64,000 nucleotides of DNA from Sordaria brevicollis (taxonomy: Eukaryota; Ascomycota; Sordariomycetes; Sordariales; Sordariaceae), in assembly GCA_033439795.1 (NCBI GenBank), contig JAUTDP010000001.1, forward strand, positions 2,604,001-2,668,000, in the 5' to 3' direction. Below are positions 11,226 to 24,408 of the stretch, in pieces (the first letter of the stretch is position 1; each line of letters starts with the position of its first letter). Below the pieces are notes generated by a model. It saw only the letters and a program-made list of their open reading frames with translations, had not been told where the DNA came from and made no database searches. A program made the translations under genes and the position numbers.

Positions 11226-13672
11226 AATTAATAAAATTTAATTTATTTGGAATATATTTATTAATACGTTTAAAATAATCCGGTTATTATTAATTTTAAT
11301 ACGTTTAATATATTCGATTACGCTAATATTAAATAAATTAATAAATATATAAGCGTTTATTACGTTCGTATAGTAGATTAAATTTAATAAATTTTTTAAA
11401 TTATTTACGTTTATTATTAGCGACGAGACGGTTATTACTTTCGATTTAATTTAGGACGAATTTTTTATTCCTTTTTTCGAGCCTAGTAATTTTAATAGCG
11501 TTATTAATAAAAGGGCGTTAATTATAGAAATTAATAAATTAGAGGAAATTTATTACGATTAGGGGTATTAATAGTAATTCCTTTATCCTAATATTTAAAA
11601 GGCGATTACCGATTTAGAAAAAATAATTAATAATTTTATAACGCTAATTATTGAGGAGACGTAAATATTTATAATTAATAAGGGAATAATAATTTTATTA
11701 ACGTTATTTAACGGTATAATAATATATTTTTCGTTCGATATTCCGTTAATACGGTTTAATATTATTTATTTTAATTATAATACCCGTATAAAAGTTATTA
11801 TAGAATATATTAATAGCTTTTTATAATATATTATTAGCGCGTTTATAATCGATACCGAGGATAGCGAATTTACTTCCGGTAAAGATAATAAAATAATAAA
11901 TTTAAATATAATATTAATCCGTTTATTTTAATTCTTCGCTTAGGATATATACGGTTATTCTATATTATTATAGGATTTAAACGTTTAATTTAGTAGTAAT
12001 ATTATTAAAAATACCCTATTCGATATTATATAATTAATTAGTAAAAGTAAGAAGGAAATCTTCGAATTGGTTAAGTATATAGAATTAGTTAATATTAAAT
12101 TAAGTATTAATATTGTAAATCGATTCGTTAAATTCGATTTCGATAGCGGTTTATTATATATATTCGTATATTTAATATAAAATAGAAATATATTACCGCC
12201 CTCTAATAAATTTAATATACTCTATTAGGTTTTCGGGTAATTGCCCTTATTTATTTAGATTATCGAAAAATATATAAAATTTATAATAATTTATAAGCGT
12301 ATCCTTATAATTATTAATTCCTTATAATTATAAATATAAATTTATACCCCTTTATATTTATTTTAATTAAAGTAAAGAATAGTTTACTCTTATAGGAATA
12401 AATAGGCGTATTTTATTAATAATAAATAAAATAATTTATTCTATTCTATAAAACGTTAAATTTAAAGTCTAAATAATTTTTTTTAATTAATTCTAAATTA
12501 AACGTTTAAAGATCGTCCGGAATTAGAATAACCCTTCTAAATATATTAACGTTTTAATTTTAAATTCCGCGGTTTACGCCGCCGGTCTAAACTTTTACTA
12601 TTAATATTATATTAGAATCGGTTTCGGACTAATTTGGAATATAAATATTATTTTATAATATTTAAATCGTTTATATCGAATTAAATAGTAATAATTGGTA
12701 GAATAAATCTTTCCGATTATATATAATACTATTTATAATTAAATGGAGGAGCGAATCCTTTATAAAGTCAATTTTTATTAATCCGTTTAGGAGAGTAATA
12801 TATTAATATTTTTATTTAATAAATTTATAAATTTATATTTAACCTCCAATTAAATTTATTAAACATTCTTAACGTTATTAATTTATATTTTAAAACGTTA
12901 TATAAATATAAAATTACAAAGTATTTAATATTATATACTTTTAATAGGTATATTTAAATTACCGAACCCTTATAAAGTATTTTTATATATTATAATAAGA
13001 AGGCGATAATTATCGGCGAAATATATTTATATTTTTTATTTATTATTATAAAAGCTATAAAAGCCGGATATAAAATCGATTAGGACGTTTTCAATTCCTT
13101 TATTCCATTTATTAATATATATTATATTAATTCCGAAAATTCGTTTAATATAGTATAAGAAATTTTTAAAACGTTTAAACGAATAGAAAAGGACGTTATT
13201 ACGCGTTTCGTTAAACGGTATATTAAATTTACTATAAAAGACGTAAGGTTTAAAATTAAATAGCGGATTATAATAGCGTACGCTTTAATAAAGAATAATT
13301 AAACGTTTAAAATAAAGGTCGAAAATAAGGAGGTTAAAATACCGAATATTAAAAAAATTAATAAAAAGATTAGGGGAAAAAATAATAGGGGTATTAACCC
13401 TTTAATAGTAAATTTTATTCGTTTTCGTAATATTATACCCGCCTTTAAAAATAAGGAATTTATCGATCCGAATGATAATTTTATTACGCTAAAGCGATTT
13501 CCGCCGGGCTTCGATTTTAATAATAAAGATAATTATATAAACTTTAATTCGGCGGCCTAATAGGGCTATAAACGTTTTAAATTATAATTTCCAATTATTA
13601 CCCGGGTATTATATATATATAACGAAAAACGAATAAAGGGTCTTAAAATTATTCCCGTTAGAGATAATTCTT
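11226..13672. other. Unclassified RIP-degraded sequence
   Basis: AT-rich, CpA/TpG-depleted DNA without recognised motifs. It is probably one or more older transposons. The long plus-strand run before the 84-bp repeats (about 13380-13670) may be coding relic continuous with them. Confidence 0.45.
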
Positions 13673-14255
13673 AAATATTTAGCCTAATCGATACCGGATT
13701 TATTTTAATTTTTATAGGAGTAAACGCCAAAAGATTTAAAGATTAAATTAGTAATAGGATATTTAATTTAATCGATAACGGATTTATCTTAATTTTTATA
13801 GGAATGAACGCTAAAGGATTTAGAAATTAAATTAATAATAGGATATTTAGCCTAATCGATACCGAATTTATTTTAATTCCTATAAGAATAAATGCTAAAG
13901 GATCTAGAAATTAAATTAATAATGGAATATTTAATTTAATTAATAAAAGATTTATTTTAATTTCTATAGGAATAAACGCCGAAGGGTTTAGAAATTAAAT
14001 TAGTAATAGGATATTTAGTCTAATTGATATTGGATTTACTTTAATTCTTATAGGAGTAAACGCCGAAGGATTTGGAAATTAAATTGGTAATGGGATATTT
14101 AGCCTAATTGATAAAGGATTTATTTTAATTCTTATAAGAATAAACGCCGAAGGATTTAAAAATTAAATTAATAATAGGATATTTAATTTAATCGATAAAG
14201 GATTTATTTTAATTCTTATAAGAATAAACGTTAAGGGATTTAGAAATTAAATTAG
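13673..14255 (+). repeat. 84-bp tandem array, about 7 copies, codon-periodic
   Basis: The motif GGATTTATTTTAATT recurs at 13696, 13780, 13864, 13948, 14032, 14116 and 14200, spaced exactly 84 bp apart. 84 is a multiple of three. Read on plus, one unit gives GFILIFIGVNAKGFK, then D, a stop, and ISNRIFNLID. This suggests a 28-residue protein repeat in a former coding region, each copy RIPped independently at different sites. Function unknown. Confidence 0.85.
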
Positions 14256-16325
14256 CGTTTTCAAAATTGAAGACGTCTTTAGTGAATCTTTAACTTATAT
14301 AGAGAAAATTATAAATATAATCGTTAAAGACCCTTCATTTAATAAATTTAATAACCGGGTTTTTAATAATTCGAAGGGAATTCTAAATAAAGTTATAATT
14401 TAAGCTTAAAAATATATTAAGGTTTTTAAATTACGGGCTTGGTTATTTTATTTTATAATTGTAATTGCGCGTAATATTTAAGACGATTCCGATATAAATA
14501 TATTCTTCGGTAAATTTAAATAATTTATGAGAGATTGTATTTATATACTATATATATAGATAATTAGTTATAATGTTATAATTATAAAATATATATTAAT
14601 TATAATAAAGTTTAATACCGATTAATATTTTATCGTTATTAGAGAGATATGTATTTTTAAGATTGGACGTTTTTAATTAAATTAAATATTCGATAGGGAA
14701 TATAGTATATATAATATAAATTATTATTACGAAATTATAAAGAAGCGTTTTAATCGGATAATAATCTTTTTTAAATAATAAATTTCTATAGGAATAAATA
14801 ACGAAGACCGCAAATTGGAGGAATTTATTTAAATCGTTATAGATTATATAATTTAAATACTTCGCCCCCCCTTTAAATTATTTAAGGGAAAATAGTTTAA
14901 AAGTATTTTTAAAATAAAGGAAGTTAATATTCTCTATAATTACGTTTACCTTTTTAATAATAATAATATAGGTAGAATTTATAAATATAAATCCCGATTA
15001 AATTGCGGGAATATATATTATAATAATAAATATAATTTTTTTAATAAAGATAAATATTAATTCGTTTAACGGTATAGTAAGGCGGTAAATATATAAATAA
15101 TTTATAAATTCCTAGGCGGCGATATATATAACGACGAGGCGATAATTTGGATATCTAAAACTTCGGTTAAATATATTCGCGATTATATTATAATTTATTA
15201 GGTTAATTTTAGCGATAATTAATAAAGGCGCCCTATAAATTATAGGGAGTTTATTTTACTTTATTTAAATTATTCTTTTTATAATTAATTTCTATAATTT
15301 AGAGGAATATAAGATTAAATTAAATAGGGGTTGGGTATTATTAAAGGCCGTAGAGGTATTAAATATTTAGGGTTTGGAGATTTTAATAATTAATTATAAA
15401 TATAGTTTCCCGTTTAATGTTAATTCTATATAATCTTATAGTAATTATAATTGTATTCGGTATATAATAATATTAGAATATAATAATAAAATAATTAAAT
15501 GAATTTATAATATATAGTAAATATAAAGGTAAAGGTTAATAATTATTATTGTAGTGAATTATATTTCTATTTATATTTGATTTTTAAAATGGATATTAAT
15601 AAAATAATATAATTAATATAGGGTTGGGTTATTTTATTTTACTGAATATAAGAATATAATCGATTCGTTCGTGTAATAATTATATTTATAACGATATATA
15701 GTTAAATCCCTATTCGATATACTAATTAGTATAGGGTAAATATTAAATTAGGAATTATATATATACGATTAGGGTAAATTATTTTACGGGTTTATTATTA
15801 AAGATATATAGTATTTCGATTAATAATCGGTTATAAAATAAGAGAAGCGGTAAAGTAAATGAATTTTATTCGGTAAATTTAGCGTTAGTATTATAAATTA
15901 ATAATTAAATATTAGATATATTTTAATATAGTATATTTACGTATTTGCGCGGAATTTCCGTTTAATATTTTTTTTTAGCGCTTTATATAGCGTTTTACGT
16001 AAATATTATTATTTCGATAAAAAAAGTCCTTAATATATAATTTATTATTAAATTAATACGGAAAATATATTTTAAAAGGATAATTAATAATATTAAAATA
16101 TATAGTAAAATTTATAAGTAATATAGCTTAGTGGAAAATTTAGGAGATAAAACGAAGTCGTTTCGTTTCCGATTTTATTTCTTAAAATTTCCCTCCTTTT
16201 TAGTTTTAATTTATTCCCTATATTTTTTATTTATTAATATTTTTTACGCTTCTAAATACGATTCATAATTATTAATTATTATTATATCTTTTCGTATTTA
16301 ATTATTAAAATATTTTATTTAACCT
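14256..16325. other. Unclassified RIP-degraded sequence, probably a coding relic
   Basis: The plus strand around 14940-15080 gives a Cys/Lys/Asn-rich reading (IGRIYKYKSRLNCGNIYY) that looks like degraded protein rather than random DNA. I could not assign a family. Stops interrupt it throughout. Confidence 0.4.
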
Positions 16326-16333
16326 TTTATATA

Positions 16334-16753
16334 GAGAAACTCTAACGGGCCCGTGGTGTTTCTCTATTGGGCCCGTTATCAAAAATTAAAATCTTGAAAA
16401 AATAGTAAATATTAAGGTTTTTCCAAGAAATGAAATACGTCCGATTTTTTCTTATTTTTTTCTCTACGTCCCAAACCCCGAACTATACTCATACAAGTAC
16501 TTGAAGCCGAGATATAATTTAATATTTCAACTACTTCTAAAATAACTTCTATTTAATGAAATTGAAGCGAAAAGTTATAGTTGTAGTTATGTATTAGTTT
16601 TGGTAAATATATAGGCTTGTAGAGCAAATATCAAGAAAAAATATAATGCTACTCTTAAAACGGTAGGCCGCCTTTAAAAGTAAAAACCTTAGAGTATTAA
16701 GATTTAAATAACGGGCCCGATAGAGAAACATAACGGGCCCGTTAGAGTCGCTC
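16334..16753. mobile_element. MITE 2: 420 bp, hAT-like
   Basis: Starts GAGAAACTCTAACGGGCCCG and ends with the imperfect inverse (CGGGCCCGTTAGAGTCGCTC). The perfect 8-bp duplication TTTATATA is at 16326-16333 and 16754-16761. Each terminus holds the GGGCCCG motif twice. The interior has normal CpA/TpG content, so it is un-RIPped. No coding capacity. Same ends and duplication length as MITE 1 and 3 and the 3.6-kb element at 19004. Confidence 0.87.
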
Positions 16754-16761
16754 TTTATATA

Positions 16762-18995
16762 TTATATTAGTAAATATTTTTAATCTTTATAATATATTGC
16801 GAATAACCCTTAGGTTTTTTATTTATTATTCGTTTTGCGGGTAGGTTTCGTTTTCTACCTTCTATTATTTATACCTCTAAATACGACTTACGGATATTAA
16901 TTTATTACTTTATATTATTATTTAATTATTAAAATATTGTATTTAACTTTTTATTAATTATATTACGGATATTTCGGTATTTTTAGCGTATTACGAACGA
17001 CCCTTAAACCTTTAATTTATTGTTCGTTTCGTAAATAGGCCTATCGAACGGAATAGTAAGTATATTATTATAGAAGATACCTCTAGGAATAGTAATACGG
17101 ATACCGTTATCTTTAATATATAAATATTTTATTATTTACGTTTAATAGCTTTATTTAATTTATACTTTTAATAACCGAACGATTTTAATAATTATTAATT
17201 TCCCGAAGATATTAAATTCAAAGGTCGGAATAATAAATTAAAGGCGTACTTCGTTATTTAACGATTATTTAAAAAAAGGAAGATAAAAACGATATATAGT
17301 AATAAATTACCTACGGGTAATAATAATTTCGATAATTTATACCTTTATAATAATAAACGAAATACCGGTTAGGAGTTTAAATTAATAAAGGGATTTAATT
17401 AAATTAATTAAATAAATAATACCTAATTCTTCGTAATAAATATATTAACGCTTCGAAAGTAAAGAGATTTATTCCTATTTTTTAATATTCCGGATAATTT
17501 TCCTTTCCGTTATATTATAAAAAAGAACCCTAAAATTTATAGTATTCGAATTCTTATTAAACGTATATAGGTCGTTCGCGAAATTCGCCTCCTAAAGATA
17601 AAATTAAATTCCGAAAATTTATATTTAATTCCGTATAATATAATTTTAGGACTTTTCGACCTTTGGGTATTAAAAACGATTAAATTTAAATTTTATTATT
17701 AATTTACTATTTTAATAATTTTTTCTTCGGAATATTTTCTAAGTAACCGATGGCCGAAAGATTATTAATTTTAATTATTAATTCATTTCGAAGTTAAAGT
17801 ATTCGACCTTTTTTATATTAATAATTTTCTTATATTTAATAACGTTATAATATGCCCTACGATTTAAATTATTCTCCGGGAAAAATAGATAGGATATATA
17901 ATTAATTATATATTGAAAATTCTATTTATACTTAGGACCCCGTTTTTATTATATAAAGTTTTTATTGCTTAGTTTTCGTTTATTGGACGGGTAATATTAT
18001 TTAAGGTTAAAATTATTAAAGATAACGTTAAGGGTAACGAAAAGTAGATTAAAGGGATATAATAATTATATTTAATAATTATTTAAAATACCCTATTATA
18101 ATAATATTCGGGAATATATTAAATAAAGTAATTATTAGTAGGATATATAATAATTAGTAATATTTTAGATAAATATTTCGAATTCCTCCTTTAGGATAGA
18201 AGGATTATATTCCGGTTTATAATAATTTAGTTCTATAGGTTTTATAATATTCGTTAAATTAGCTTAAATTAAGATTGAAAAACGAATTTCTAATGGATAA
18301 AGTTCGTTTTTTATTCTATTTTTTACCCTATTTATAGCCGGTGAATATAGAAGAGTCAAATAAACCCCTTACCTTTATAAATAGAAAATTATATTATATA
18401 TTAATATATTTAAATATTTACACATTATAATAATATATTATTCGAATTCGTTTATAATATATGAATCTTTATTATAATAAATAATATTAATTAAAAGATT
18501 TATACGTTAAAGCGAAATATGGGGCCTTATATCTTATTAATTTATTTATGAAAATTAGAATTAAAAATAAATAAATTAATAGAATAGAATAATATATTTA
18601 TAGAGAGAATTCTCGTTACTATTAATATATAATTACGTATATTATTTTTAAAGATTAGTAAGTATTATATAAAAGCGCTTTAAAACGTAAAATTTTAAAA
18701 TATAATATTATAAAATGTAATATACATTTTCGAGGCTAAGTTGGACGTAGGAATCTTTATTATACAGGTAGAAATTAAAATAATATTCGATTAATATATT
18801 AAATCGAGGGCGGGGATATTAAGAAAAGGTAAAATGCCCCAACTTCGGTATAAATAGGATAATATATAATAATTTAAAGCGAGTATATTTTTTATATTTA
18901 TTATATTATTTCGATACTATCTAGTTTATACGTTAATAAGGTATAGAGGATCTATTTTAAATCCTACGCTAATAATATATAACCTATATACGGAT
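16762..18995. other. Unclassified RIP-degraded sequence with diverged ~193-bp near-repeats
   Basis: Sequence around 16794 (TTGCGAATAACCCTTAGG) recurs in diverged form around 16987 (TTACGAACGACCCTTAAACC). Sequence around 16230-16325 resembles 16860-16950 (TAATTATTAAAATATT in both). MITE 2 therefore seems to have landed in an older tandem or dispersed repeat. No domain recognised. Confidence 0.4.
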
Positions 18996-19003
18996 ATAAT
19001 ATA

Positions 19004-22000
19004 GAGAAAGTCTTTTCGCACTTACCTCTATGTCGTTTTGTACTTATCCCCACTTTTTTCGACCAATTACATAATACGGTTTAGCCGCCCTCCCGGGCCG
19101 CGCCTTAGCGCCGTAATTTTCCTATATTTTCAATTAGTAATAATAGGTATTATATTATTTCAAGGTTTAGTTATACCAAGGCAACCTAAACTCCAAATTG
19201 TAACGCACACACTACCCCAATACATTTTTTACAGCGTATTTCTATAGCGGTCTTATAGGGGACTTAACGCTACGGTCGTACTTTTTATACGTCGTAATTA
19301 ATTAAAATCGCTCGATTAAAATCGCAATTCAATTAAACTTAATAGAATTTAATATATTAATTTATATTAATTTATATATTATTATTTTTATTTATATAAT
19401 CGACGTATTTAATTATTAAAATATTATAATACTAAAAAGCCTTTTATTAATTACGTATATTATACCGACTACTTTACGTACTAATTAGAATATTAATTAG
19501 CGCCGCTCTTCTTTTATTACTTTTACTTTTATTATTATTTCTCCCTCCCTATAAAATTATACTTCCCCTTTTCTATCTTTTTTATTTAGGTTTATTTTTA
19601 TTACCGGAAGGGCGATTACATCCTCTAATTTACGTAATAGGAAATTAAGAATAATCGGCTATATCCTTTACTTTTAAATTAATTCCTTCCTATTTAAACG
19701 TATTTCGCTATATAAATAACGTTATATATATTAAAATAATTCGGTTCTAATTAATTTTAAACTATTTACTCTAATTAAGGATAAAACCGCCGCGGCTACG
19801 TTTTTTAAAACTTTATAATAATATACTTTAGAATTGCGCGGGTATAATAGAGGGAGGGGGAGTTCGAATATCGATTAACGCTATTAATCGGGGCGTATAA
19901 AGTTTTTTAACGAAGGGAGCGTTAATATAAAGGCGACCCTTAAATTTCGTTATTTTATTAAATTCTTAATATTTTAAATATTTATCTTCATTAATAAAGT
20001 TTCTCTTTAACTATTAATACGGGTAATAATCTATTTTATTTAATATAAATAATCGATTTCGGTCAAAGAATTATTTAAAGATTATATACGAATATAGTAA
20101 ATTAAATTGCGTAATAAATTTACCGGTATATAATTTTAGCTTATTAAATTCTAATTTAATCGCCGATAATATAATACCGAATATAATACGACGTTAATAT
20201 ATTACCTTATCGAAAACGGTCCAATAAACCTTCCTAACGGTATTTATTACTTATAATACGCGGTTATAATTAATCTTAATACGTCGTATTTATTTTTCGG
20301 TCTTATTTTCGATTATACGTTTTTAATCTTCAATAAGGGTAAAGCTCTATATAATAACGGTAATAATAAAATTATTATTTATATTAGAATAATAATTAAT
20401 TTACTATATATTATATAAGGATAAATATAGCCGAATATAAATATAATTTTTACCGTTAATAATATTAATTTTAAATATATAATTATATAATTCGATTAGG
20501 GAAATAGTATAATAATTAAAGTTTAACTTCTTATTAACGTAATAGGTTACTTACTCTTCCTTTATTATTATATACGTTTCTTTAAAATATAAAAAAATAA
20601 CCGTTTAATTTGTAAAAAACGTATAAAATTTCTCCTAATTAATATTAAAATCCTCTTTTATATACGCGTAATAAATATATTTCTATAAATCGTAAAAATT
20701 AAACTATAAATACTCTACGGTATTAAGGATAGGATTTAGCGTATTTATATTATCTATTAATCGATTTAAACTAGTAACTACCTTTATATTATCCTTATTA
20801 AACTCTTTTAAATTCGTTATATTATTAGGAATAATTGGCTTTATTAATTAGGCGGGTAATTAAATTAATATTAATATAGAAGTTGATATTTCTTATTATA
20901 CCCGTATAGTTAATTAAACGGTATAAATATTATTAACCCGGGTAGCTACCTACTTATCCTACTTTCTTTTAATATATAGAATTACGTTTTTATTAATATA
21001 AAAAATATAGAACTAAAATTTAGCGGTAGGGTAAACCTTCTAAATAACTACTCGTATAGTAACGTCGTAGTTTATAATTATTATTCCTAACTTATTAGCG
21101 TAAATAGCTTTACAACAGGTATTAACTTTATTTATTAATTAATTAAATCCCTCTTACCGTTCGTTATTAATTAAATTAAAAATATAATTAAAAATATAAT
21201 TAATACTATTTATACTAATAATTTAGAAAAACGCTAAACCTTTATTATTAATTTTATACGTATTATTATATATTTAGACCTAGGGATTTTCCTTTTATAT
21301 TTACTTTCCTTATAAATCGGTTTAAAATAATATAATTAATTTAATTTCTTTAATATCTTATTAATTAACTTTAAAATAGACCCTACGTTCGTTAAAGAAT
21401 TTTATTATTTATTAGAAGGGAATATACCCAACTTCTATATCCTTTTTAAATCTATAGCAAAGATTAATAAATTAACGGTTAGTAAAGTAAAAATCTAGAA
21501 ACTATTAGCGCAATTCGTAAGTAATCTCACGATTAAATATACTTAATTTATTAATATAAATAATTATTAAAGTTTTATATTTAATTTTAAACGTTAAATA
21601 AATAAATAATTTTTAAATATTTTAATAAGTATAATATTTATAGCCTTTTCGAAATTCGAAAATTTACCTCCTATCGTTATATAATAACGCTTTAATATAC
21701 CCGACCTATAGGCATCCTTATTTTACTATTGATATTAAACGAAAGTAATTAATAACTTTACACGGCGCGTTAATAAAATATACGATTTCGATACGTACGT
21801 ATCCAAAATTATTAACCTAAATAATAAAACAACCTTTAATAACGCTATACCCCAATTCGCATAATTAAAATTTAATTACCGTTACTAATTTATCGAAATT
21901 ATTATATTATATATTAAAAATAAGGTAATCGCTATACTCGTAATTAAAGGCTAAGGTAGGGGTTTTATTAGGAAATTCGTTATTAATCTCTATAGGGTTA

Positions 22001-22646
22001 TTGTTATCGTCGCTATTAATTTCAATAGGCTATATTAACGTTAATTCCAAAATATAAGGTATTTAACTATTAGGAATAGAAATATTAATTATTAAAGTAC
22101 CTTATACGAAAATAGGTAAAGTAGGAGGATTTTAATTAAAATTAGGGAGGAGGAATATAGGGTCGATATTTTTATTTACAACGCTACGGTCGCGTATACC
22201 CATCGGGTTGGCTATTTATATTATTATAATTAATTAGAAAAATATATAGAAAAAGAATAAATTATTTTTTACTATAAATTAAATAATAACGGTTTATTTA
22301 TTTTAATATTTAATAATACGTAGCGTAATATTAATTAATTAAGTACAATATAATAATATAAAGGGTGGTAATTTAATATAGAAAGGAAGTAAAGTATAAA
22401 TACTAGAAAACGATTAAATTAGATTGCGCTAACTAATTTGGGTGGTGGTAGTAGCCAGTACGAGGTTACGTACGGGTCTTGGCGCGTATTGGGCGCGTAT
22501 TGAATTGAAATCTAGTCTAGAGTGGGGGAGGGAGCGGGAACTAAGGTACGGGAAGTAGGGATTAAAAATTTAGTATTATATAATTGGTCGAAAAAAGTAG
22601 GGATAAGTGCAAAACGACATAGAGGTAAGTGCGAAAAGACTTTCTT
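19004..22646. mobile_element. 3.6-kb DNA transposon with ~70-bp inverted repeats, hAT-like
   Basis: The left end (GAGAAAGTCTTTTCGCACTT) and right end are near-perfect inverse copies over about 70 bp, to CGACCAATTACATAATAC. The perfect 8-bp duplication ATAATATA is at 18996-19003 and 22647-22654. Within each terminus a motif occurs twice (TTCGCACTTACC, then TTGCACTTATCCCCAC). The size suits an autonomous element, but the interior (about 19320-22410) is heavily RIPped and I could not identify a transposase domain. The outer 200-300 bp on each side are un-RIPped. The 69-codon ORF at 19038 reads from the terminal repeat and is not a gene. hAT assignment is inferred from the 8-bp duplication only. 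Confidence 0.85.
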
Positions 22647-22809
22647 ATAATATAAATTATATCTTTTTTTCGTTTAGACTTTTCGATAATTATTTTCCTC
22701 CTTTTTTATAACTTTTATACGTTATAATAATAACGTATATTAAAAATAAAGACTTCTAATTATTCCGGTTTTTATACGACGAATATACCCTTAAAATTTA
22801 AGGGTAAAT

Positions 22810-23095
22810 TGTAAGGGTATCGCTAGGAAGGCCTAGGGGGACCCACACAACCAGGGCACAGTGGCCCAGGACGACGGATAAGATAGCGGATAAGATAAGG
22901 ATGGCAGGACATGACATGGAGGAAAGGATCTCGGAGTCCGGACGCCGACCGTTCCGGACCCACAGGGAAGCGCACAAGTATAAAAGAGGATAGCTCCTGG
23001 CCAGAGACTTGTATCTGGCCAGGCTAAAGTCTTTCTCCCAGAATAGACCTACCTTGTGCGACCTGCTCTCACCCTCTCGTACCTGTGACTTTACA
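22810..23095 (+). repeat. Solo LTR, 286 bp, un-RIPped
   Basis: Begins TGTAAGGG and ends TGACTTTACA (TG...CA with TGTAA/TTACA inverted ends). The target duplication TAAAT is at 22805-22809 and 23096-23100. AGTATAAAAGAGG near 22978 is a clear TATA box, followed by a downstream CT-rich region. Composition is normal. It matches none of the other LTRs in the window. It was left by recombination between the two LTRs of a retrotransposon. Orientation is inferred from the TATA box. Confidence 0.88.
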
Positions 23096-23100
23096 TAAAT

Positions 23101-24400
23101 AGTATATACTTAATATTATTTAATTTATTTTAATAATTACGCCTTTAATTCCCTATACCGCTAACCCTATACCGTTTTTATATAGGTTGTAATTTAGGTA
23201 ATTTTTATTCTCCCTTTAAAGGTTAACGTTAAAAGGCGGAATCGGCTGCGGAATTATAAATTATAAAAGATTTACGGAAATAGGTTAAATATTTATATTA
23301 TATTATATATTATTTATTTAATAAAATTTATAAAGTTATATATAATTGTATTTATATTTATTTTAAGGATTATTAGGATTTAGGTAAATTAAGTATTTCG
23401 TAATTAAAATATTATAATTTCCGGTAATTAACGGGCGGATAATAATAATATAATACTTCGAATAATAAATAATGGATATTAATAAATTAAATATAGATAG
23501 GTATATATTAATTCTAATAGGAGTTAAAAAATACTTATATATATTAATTTTAATAGGAGTCGAAATAATTTTATATACGTTAATTCCTATTGGAATTAAT
23601 TAATTTAATTATTATTTTTATTATTTTAATCCTACGAGAGTAAATTACGTAGAGGTGAATAACTTTTATAGGAATAAAGTATAAAGGGATTAAATTAGAG
23701 TAAATAAATCGCCGCGAACTCGAGGTTTAGAATAATTTTATCGGCGGCGTTTACGATTATTACCGGCGGTATAGCGTTTAATTAATCGCGGCTCTAGAAT
23801 AAAAAGTAGGGTTAATAGGTATACGGTATATAATATAGCCCCCTAGATTATAAATAGGGTAGGTTATATATTATATTCCCCATTTATTATTATTTTTATA
23901 ATAATTGTATTTCGCTTATTAATATAAATAAATTTAATATCGGATATAATTTTCTTATATTTTTAGAAAAAGTTTTATTTATAAATATTTAAATATTTTT
24001 ATTCCTATAGTAAAAGAATATATTAAATAAAGTTAAATACATTATAAATTATATTTAACGTTTTATTTACAATTATAATATAAGCGATTTACTATAAAAT
24101 TTCGGGCAGTATAAGGATAATATATAATAATTGGAAATTAATATTAGAGGGATAGTTTAACCCGAAGTAATTTACAAAAAAATTATTTAAATAAAATAAA
24201 AGTAATTTAATTTGCAATATAAATTTCGGCGCTTTAAATAGTAATTTAATTTTATTAGGGAGCGCCTTTATCCAATTAAATCAATAATTATAATTATTAT
24301 AATAAATTGTATATATTTACTTTCTATTTATAAAATTAATTTAATTTTAGAGGATTTCGAGGAAAGTAGACCAAAAATATTTTATATTAATAATTTTATA
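23101..24400. other. Unclassified RIP-degraded sequence
   Basis: AT-rich relic. A short direct repeat (TATATATTAATTCTAATAGGA and diverged copies, 23505-23600) and a promoter-like GATTATAAATAGGG near 23850 are visible. No coding domain recognised. Confidence 0.4.
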
Positions 24401-24408
24401 TATATTAA

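Noticed and set aside
13673..14255. CRISPR-like array
   Set aside because: Units are contiguous 84-bp tandem copies without unique spacers, and the DNA is fungal.
16110..16175. tRNA A-box-like TAGCTTAGTGG
   Set aside because: The B-box-like sequence is too close and no cloverleaf forms.
19038..19247. 69-aa ORF at the left end of the 3.6-kb transposon
   Set aside because: Starts inside the terminal inverted repeat and ends at the edge of the un-RIPped zone; no transposase likeness.
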